NCBI GenBank assembly: GCA_964551295.1
Contig: CAZKDJ010000016.1
Coordinates: 1-35,958 of the forward strand
DNA: 35,958 nt
Direction: 5' to 3'
Source of the DNA: JAFGED01 sp964551295
GTDB lineage: Bacteria > Chloroflexota > Anaerolineae > B4-G1
The notes beneath the pieces are model-generated. The model made no database searches and was not told the origin of the DNA. It was given only the letters and a program-made list of their open reading frames with translations. Both the position numbers and the translations under genes were made by a program. Shown here piece after piece: positions 32,170 through 35,958 of this stretch. Positions within the stretch are counted from its first letter, which is position 1, and every line of letters begins with the position of its first letter.

Positions 32170-33759
32170 TCACCACTGCCAGAGCACGGCCGTCGCGTTG
32201 CCTCCCGAGGTCAACTGCTGCACCTCGCCGGTCGTAGTATCGATCACGTGCAGGTTGCCGTAATGGAGGAGGATCAGCCGATCCCCCCCGGGTCCCCAGG
32301 CCATCATCTGCGGGTGATACTCCAGGCCAATCTCTTCCTCGGGCGGAAAAAACAGGCGCTGTCCAGAGCCGTCACGGTCCATCAAATAGAGATCATAGCT
32401 GCTGGTCTTGCTGGTGTACGGACTGCGAGAGCGGAAGAAAGCAACCAGGTCGCCTTCCGGTGCGTAAGCGGGCGACGCCCACATGCCAACCTCGCTGGAT
32501 AGCTCTGTCGAAATCGTTCCGGTGGCGTCGAGCGTCCAGACGTCAAAGATAGGGCTATCTTCCGGCGCTTCGCCCGTCGGGGAGGGGCCGTGCAGCGTGG
32601 TGACGATGAACCCTCCCTCCGGCGACCAGCTTACGCTGGGCGTCCAGGCCCACGAGGCATAGGTGCGGTATGGCGAAAAAGGAAACAGACGGGTCTGCAA
32701 GCCGCTGTACACGTTGACGACACCCACCTCGTCGGCGCGGGCGTAGGCCAGACGCTGCCCGCTGGGCGACCAAGCGTAGGTGGTGCCCCACCATCCATAG
32801 GTCCCACCGGCGCTCGACTCTACGACGCGGCGCTGCCTCGACAGGCGACCGTCGCTGGCCCGAGGCCAGGCCACCCACAGGTCGTTCTCGGCCCGCCATC
32901 CCGGATCTCCCTCGGCCCGGACGCTCGTGGAATAGGCGATGCGACAGCCAACGCCCGTTGGGGTGCCTTGACAATCGGGCGCCCAGTCGGCCCACAGGAT
33001 ACCTTCCGCCTCCAACCGAACCGGCTCTGCATCGACGGTCGCGGTCTCGATCACCCATAGGGTATTGATGGGGGCGCTTTCACCGGTCTCGGTGGCGACG
33101 CGGGTAAAGAGCAGGTGGGAGCCATCGGGCGAGAGGGCCAGCACGTGGCCATCCAGATCGCCGGTGTGGGTCAGCCGCCTCTGATTGGGGCTGGTGGTCT
33201 GCATCACCCAGGCGTTTCGATCGGCGACAAAGACCACCGTACCAGTGATGGGAACCGGCTTTAGCTCCGCTTGCGCCCCGAGGAGGACGATTTCATTGCG
33301 CGGCTCTCGCAACGTGACGCGCTGCAATACCTGCCTATCCACCTCCTCGCCATCCTCGATGGTGATGCGGTAGGTGATCTCCTCAAGGCCGGTCACGCCT
33401 GACTGAAGCAGGCGCGTCTCGCCGGCGGGAACGGAGGTATCGCGGCCCTCCTCGCGCTCGAAGGGAATCTCGCGCTGTTCGGCCTCAGTGCGCACGTCGA
33501 CGCGGATGACGCGCACGACCATGCCATCCTCGATGTAGGTGGTTTCGGCGGGCGTCACGCGGTCGTCTTCGTCGCGGGCGACCTCGGCTTCGAACAGCAG
33601 ATCGCGCACAGTGAGCGCTTCGGTGACGACCGTCTGTGGCTCGCCGACGACGACGAGTGTGACGGTGCGCGCGCCATCTTCCGGAGGAAGGACACAGGCC
33701 GATAGCAGTAGCAAAAGCGCTGGTAGCACAAGCGTCAGAATAACAATTCGTCTCGCCAT
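32170..33759 (-). CDS. Lipoprotein with G5 domain and TolB-like beta-propeller
   Basis: 529 residues. The lipobox LLSAC (about 17-21) indicates lipid anchoring on the outer face. Residues about 30-90 match the DUF348-like fold (VTEALTVRDLLFEAEV), followed by a G5 domain (about 90-165, with REIPFEREEGRDTSVPAG and ITYRITIEDGEEV) expected to bind wall glycans. From about 175 on there are repeated WD40/TolB-like blades (LALSPDGSHLLFTR, YAWSPSGQRLAYAR, VSWSPEGGFIVTT, PAYAPEGDLVAFF, MAWGPGGDRLILL). The function is probably scaffold-like or surface binding. A 30-bp gap made of GGTA repeats separates it from the Wzy_C gene. Confidence 0.82.
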   Translation of the reverse strand: MARRIVILTLVLPALLLLLSACVLPPEDGARTVTLVVVGEPQTVVTEALTVRDLLFEAEVARDEDDRVTPAETTYIEDGMVVRVIRVDVRTEAEQREIPFEREEGRDTSVPAGETRLLQSGVTGLEEITYRITIEDGEEVDRQVLQRVTLREPRNEIVLLGAQAELKPVPITGTVVFVADRNAWVMQTTSPNQRRLTHTGDLDGHVLALSPDGSHLLFTRVATETGESAPINTLWVIETATVDAEPVRLEAEGILWADWAPDCQGTPTGVGCRIAYSTSVRAEGDPGWRAENDLWVAWPRASDGRLSRQRRVVESSAGGTYGWWGTTYAWSPSGQRLAYARADEVGVVNVYSGLQTRLFPFSPYRTYASWAWTPSVSWSPEGGFIVTTLHGPSPTGEAPEDSPIFDVWTLDATGTISTELSSEVGMWASPAYAPEGDLVAFFRSRSPYTSKTSSYDLYLMDRDGSGQRLFFPPEEEIGLEYHPQMMAWGPGGDRLILLHYGNLHVIDTTTGEVQQLTSGGNATAVLWQW

Positions 33760-33760
33760 C

Positions 33761-33882
33761 GTAATTACTCAGCTACCCTCCCGCAGGTTCGAGAAATGAC
33801 TGCAAAACAGACCCACTCAGGTATTGTGGTGCACTTTCTGCTCAGTTGCGCCCAAACCCGCAGGAGGGTGAGCAGTTACTCG
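33761..33882. repeat. Imperfect inverted repeat between propeller and redoxin genes
   Basis: Arms of about 30 bp (33761-33792 and 33846-33882) share CCCTCC, CGCAGG and GTAA-CTCA blocks in inverted order, with gaps, enclosing about 55 bp. No ORF or clear promoter is seen in the 33760-33924 interval. Confidence 0.4.
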
Positions 33883-33924
33883 CCATCGTCGATTCAGATG
33901 ATATTCTCAGAGATCGGCAAAGAA

Positions 33925-34596
33925 CTAGGGCAGATGATTGAGGATCGTCTCGGCGCCCAGCCGATCTTGGGCATTCGCCCCGACTTGGTACCACACAATC
34001 TGCCCGGCCCTATCGATGATGAACACAGCCGGCGCAGCGACGCCATCGCCCAGTAGATCGTACACGCCATAAGCCTCACTCACCCGGTGATCGGGATCCG
34101 CCAACACGGGATAGTGAACGCCGATGTTCTGCTGTACCGCATCCACCGACGAAAGTGGGGCGACTACGAGAGCCACCACCTCGGCTCCGGCGCTCTGGAA
34201 TTCCTCGTAATGGGCTTGCAACTCCACGAGTTGCGTGCGATCAGGCCCTCAACTACTACAGCGTTGAAAAAAGACTAGCACCACCGGCCCCTGCGCCAAC
34301 TGCTCTGACAACGTAAAGGTGCTGCCGTCGGATCTTGTAAGGGTAAAATCCGGGGCGGCTTTGGAAGTCAGCGTGGGCAGCGGAGAAGAGGGCGCGGTAG
34401 GCGGAGCAGTCGGAGGCGATGATAGGACGGACACCGACGTTGCCATTGGCATCCGGGTAGCGAGGACGAGCGTCGCCTTCGGCGCGCTGCTAGGCGCATT
34501 CCCTGCCAGGGATGATAGCACGAATGCCATCGAGGCCACGATCACGATACCGACACCAAAGACGACCAAGAAGGGCGGTAGATTTCTGCGTTCCAA
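33925..34596 (-). CDS. Membrane-anchored redoxin (AhpC/TSA-like), candidate selenoprotein with in-frame TGA
   Basis: Read through a TGA at 34251-34249, this is one gene of 223 residues. The start TTG 34596 has AGGAGG (34610-34605) 8 bp upstream. There is one helix (about 8-30), a Thr/Ser/Pro linker (about 35-78), then a redoxin domain: APDFTLTRSDGSTFTLSE, GPVVLVFFQRCSS, the TGA at codon 116, GPDRTQLVELQAHYEEF, VVALVVAPLSSV, YPVLADPDHRVSEAYGV and PAVFIIDRAGQIV. Without the TGA neither half is a working redoxin. The TGA completes a CxxU motif (C113-S-S-U116) at the active site, and a SECIS-like hairpin follows. Alternatives are a nonsense mutation or a base error from TGC/TGT. The role is probably extracytoplasmic thiol peroxidase or reductase. 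Confidence 0.75.
34212..34251 (-). promoter_or_regulatory. Candidate bacterial SECIS element
   Basis: After the TGA come 14 nt (GGGCCTGATCGCAC), then GCAACTC (34234-34228), loop GTG (34227-34225) and GAGTTGC (34224-34218): a perfect 7-bp stem. UGA to loop is 21 nt and the loop begins with G. Both agree with published bacterial SECIS rules (16-37 nt, a G in the first two loop positions). GGGC right after the TGA can pair with GCCC (34215-34212) as a lower stem. Confidence 0.6.
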
Positions 34597-34624
34597 CCAG
34601 CGAACCTCCTATTTTAGTGAGCAG

Positions 34625-34653
34625 AGACTACCACGTATCGGTGGACTTGTCAA
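34625..34653 (-). promoter_or_regulatory. Promoter of the redoxin gene
   Basis: On the minus strand a perfect TTGACA (34653-34648) lies 17 bp before TAGTCT (34630-34625, 3/6), helped by TGG directly before the -10. The AGGAGG ribosome-binding site and TTG start follow within 30 bp. Confidence 0.55.
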
Positions 34654-34682
34654 CCGCCTGCCATACGACGAAAACCGCTTTT

Positions 34683-34738
34683 TCGTTCGTAGTGGAGCAC
34701 GCAGCGCTGCGCTCCGCATGCGCGCCACTTCGCTACGC
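34683..34738. repeat. Dispersed palindromic element, copy 2
   Basis: It begins TCGTTCGTAGTG and then reads nearly the same as the copy at 21834 (about 24 of the first 27 bases), with a CACTTCGCTACG end pairing back to CGTAGTG and an inner GCAGCGCTGC palindrome. It lies between the kinase stop and the redoxin promoter, on the same strand as copy 1. Confidence 0.6.
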
Positions 34739-34770
34739 TGTGTGGCTGACTACCAACGTACTGCCTCGGT

Positions 34771-35751
34771 TCAGCGCTTCGGCAAAAGCTGCGCCGCCAG
34801 GGCCAGGCTGTGTTGCTTGTACCTTCTCACTGCGGCGGGATCGCCTCGCCGCCAGACGCGGATGGGCATGTACTTTTGGACCTCGTACAGCAGGTAGAAC
34901 TGGCGGCGGATCATCGCCGCTGGAGACGTGTCCCGCCTGGCGCCGTACCCCTCCCAGAACGATGGCTCGCTGATACCGCAGTAATCGAGCACCGCAAACT
35001 CGATCTCCACGTCGCCCCACAACGCCCGGTCAAAGTCCACCAGCCCGGTCACGTGGCCCGTCTCGTCGACGAGGATGTTCTGGCTCCATACGTCCATGTG
35101 CAGCAGGCTGGAGGTGACGAGGCGATCAAAATGCGCCATGTGCAGATCGAGCAGGTCGCGCATGGCCTGGGCTTCCTTGGGACTGTAGCTGCCGCAGGCG
35201 ACCACGTCGTCCAGGAGCCTGTTCCACATCACGTGGAAGGCGGCCGCCCACGTGGGCTGCGGCGCCATCGGCTGGTGCGCGCCCAGGTAGCCGTAGCGCG
35301 TGCTCCCCAGGCAGTCGGTGGCCGTGAGGGCGTGCAACTGGCGCAGGTATCGCCCCACCTGCTCCAGCACGCGGTTGAACCGGGTACGGTCGAGTCCCGG
35401 TGTGTCGCTGAGAGGTGTGCCGGGCAGGGACGTCATCAGCAAGTAATCCCGGTCGATGCGCACCCGGTCAAAATTGTAGCCCACGATCTCGGCCACGGGG
35501 ACGTCCGTGCGAGCGTGGACGAGCGCGTGTAGCTCCGGCTCTTGGCGCATCATCAGCCGCTCGTAGAAGAGAAACCCGGCGTCGTCGGGCGGGGCGATGC
35601 GCAGCACGAACCGACCCCGGTCGCCGTCTACCCAGAAGGAGGCGTTGTGCTTCCCGGTGCGCACCGGCGTGAAGCGCAGTGACTCGGGGTCTACATCCAC
35701 GTGGGCGAGCGTCAGCTCGGTGAGGGTTTCAACGTCGAAAGGATTGGGCAA
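34771..35751 (-). CDS. APH-family phosphotransferase (aminoglycoside/choline kinase-like)
   Basis: 326 residues. The TTG start (35751) is supported by GGAG (35762-35759) 7 bp upstream; no ATG is near. It has the protein-kinase-like fold with the family catalytic loop LLHMDVWSQNILVDE (HxDxxxxN) and the metal-binding VDFDRALWGD in place of DFG. TGKHNASFWV is the nucleotide-binding turn. The substrate could be a small alcohol, homoserine, fructosamine or drug; nothing decides it. Calling it a resistance gene would not be justified. It stands alone with its own promoter. Confidence 0.85.
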   Translation of the reverse strand: MPNPFDVETLTELTLAHVDVDPESLRFTPVRTGKHNASFWVDGDRGRFVLRIAPPDDAGFLFYERLMMRQEPELHALVHARTDVPVAEIVGYNFDRVRIDRDYLLMTSLPGTPLSDTPGLDRTRFNRVLEQVGRYLRQLHALTATDCLGSTRYGYLGAHQPMAPQPTWAAAFHVMWNRLLDDVVACGSYSPKEAQAMRDLLDLHMAHFDRLVTSSLLHMDVWSQNILVDETGHVTGLVDFDRALWGDVEIEFAVLDYCGISEPSFWEGYGARRDTSPAAMIRRQFYLLYEVQKYMPIRVWRRGDPAAVRRYKQHSLALAAQLLPKR

Positions 35752-35771
35752 GGCTGTACTCCTTCAAGAAC

Positions 35772-35800
35772 ATTGTAGTACGTCCTTTCCAGCAACGCAA
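35772..35800 (-). promoter_or_regulatory. Promoter of the APH-family gene
   Basis: On the minus strand TTGCGT (35800-35795) and TACAAT (35777-35772, 5/6) are 17 bp apart, about 20 bp before the start codon. Confidence 0.5.
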
Positions 35801-35823
35801 GCTAGACCTTGCAAATCTGCCAA

Positions 35824-35852
35824 CTTACACACTCGCCCGGAAACTCTATAAT
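35824..35852 (+). promoter_or_regulatory. Promoter of the gene at the right edge
   Basis: CTTACA (35824-35829, 4/6) and a perfect TATAAT (35847-35852) are 17 bp apart, about 40 bp before the ATG at 35893. Confidence 0.55.
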
Positions 35853-35892
35853 GACCGTTGCCACAAGCCAACTCACAACAGGAGATGAGCGT

Positions 35893-35958
35893 ATGTCATT
35901 CTTCGCAATACCGCAAAAGTCACCCTGTCGAGCGTTTGAGAACGCCGATGCCCGCCGC
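35893..35958 (+). CDS. Start of a gene cut by the window edge
   Basis: The ATG at 35893 follows AGGAGATGAG (from 35880). 22 codons are visible (MSFFAIPQKSPCRAFENADA...) with no stop before the edge. They are too few to identify. A good promoter upstream supports a real gene. Confidence 0.45.
   Translation, partial: MSFFAIPQKSPCRAFENADARR

Noticed and set aside
34227..34251. Frameshift in the redoxin gene
   Set aside because: Both halves are in the same frame; only a TGA separates them, so the choice is Sec, nonsense mutation or base error.
34771..35751. Antibiotic resistance gene
   Set aside because: Only the general APH fold motifs are present; nothing identifies an aminoglycoside as substrate.

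Overview
The window is about 36 kb of GC-rich bacterial DNA. I saw no rRNA, tRNA, CRISPR array, transposase or phage gene. Gene content and style (tandem pstB genes, Thr/Pro-linker lipoproteins, a G5-domain propeller lipoprotein, many short dispersed palindromes, frequent TTG/GTG starts) fit a Chloroflexota (Anaerolineae-like) genome. That assignment is inference. Ten Ns inside a run of homopolymers (4981-5117) mark a scaffold join, so this is a draft or metagenome assembly.

Layout. 1-581: tail of an unknown gene. 595-5833: phosphate uptake operon pstS-pstC-pstA-pstB-pstB-phoU, with its own promoter and interrupted by the assembly gap before phoU. 6048-7626: three unrecognised genes, two or all of them membrane-associated. 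7631-10666 (minus): a ubiX plus methyltransferase pair and a NodU-type carbamoyltransferase. 10841-13651: a large membrane adenylate cyclase with PDZ-like, GAF and PAS regions. 13673-18373 (minus): inorganic pyrophosphatase, beta-CASP metallo-hydrolase, RNase D and MgtE. 18515-21613 (minus): a class A penicillin-binding protein. 21961-24140: Sua5/YrdC and TruD (tRNA modification), separated by dispersed repeats. 24261-26761 (minus): a NarL-type response regulator translationally coupled to a small exported protein, then a lipoprotein-like gene. 27398-28522: an M50 site-2 protease with CBS domains. 28546-34596 (minus): an envelope-directed run of a DUF4230 protein, a Thr/Pro-linker lipoprotein, an O-antigen-ligase-like membrane protein, a G5-propeller lipoprotein and a membrane-anchored redoxin. 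34771-35751 (minus): an APH-family kinase. 35893-end: the start of another gene.

Most notable observations. (1) The redoxin at 33925-34596 is split by an in-frame TGA that makes a C-S-S-[TGA] motif exactly where thioredoxin-fold enzymes have their active site. A 7-bp hairpin with a G-starting loop lies 21 nt downstream, as bacterial SECIS elements require. It is probably an undescribed or mis-annotated selenoprotein. (2) The two adjacent PstB ATPases carry complementary motif lesions (no Q-loop Gln in one, LSLGQ signature in the other). This predicts a heterodimer with one degenerate and one canonical ATP site. (3) A heptanucleotide-repeat element has entered the O-antigen-ligase-like gene twice without breaking the frame. 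(4) Several families of dispersed inverted repeats occupy the intergenic regions. (5) The response regulator has an operator-like palindrome over its -10 box and a hairpin at its 3' end that forms the ribosome-binding region of the coupled exported protein.
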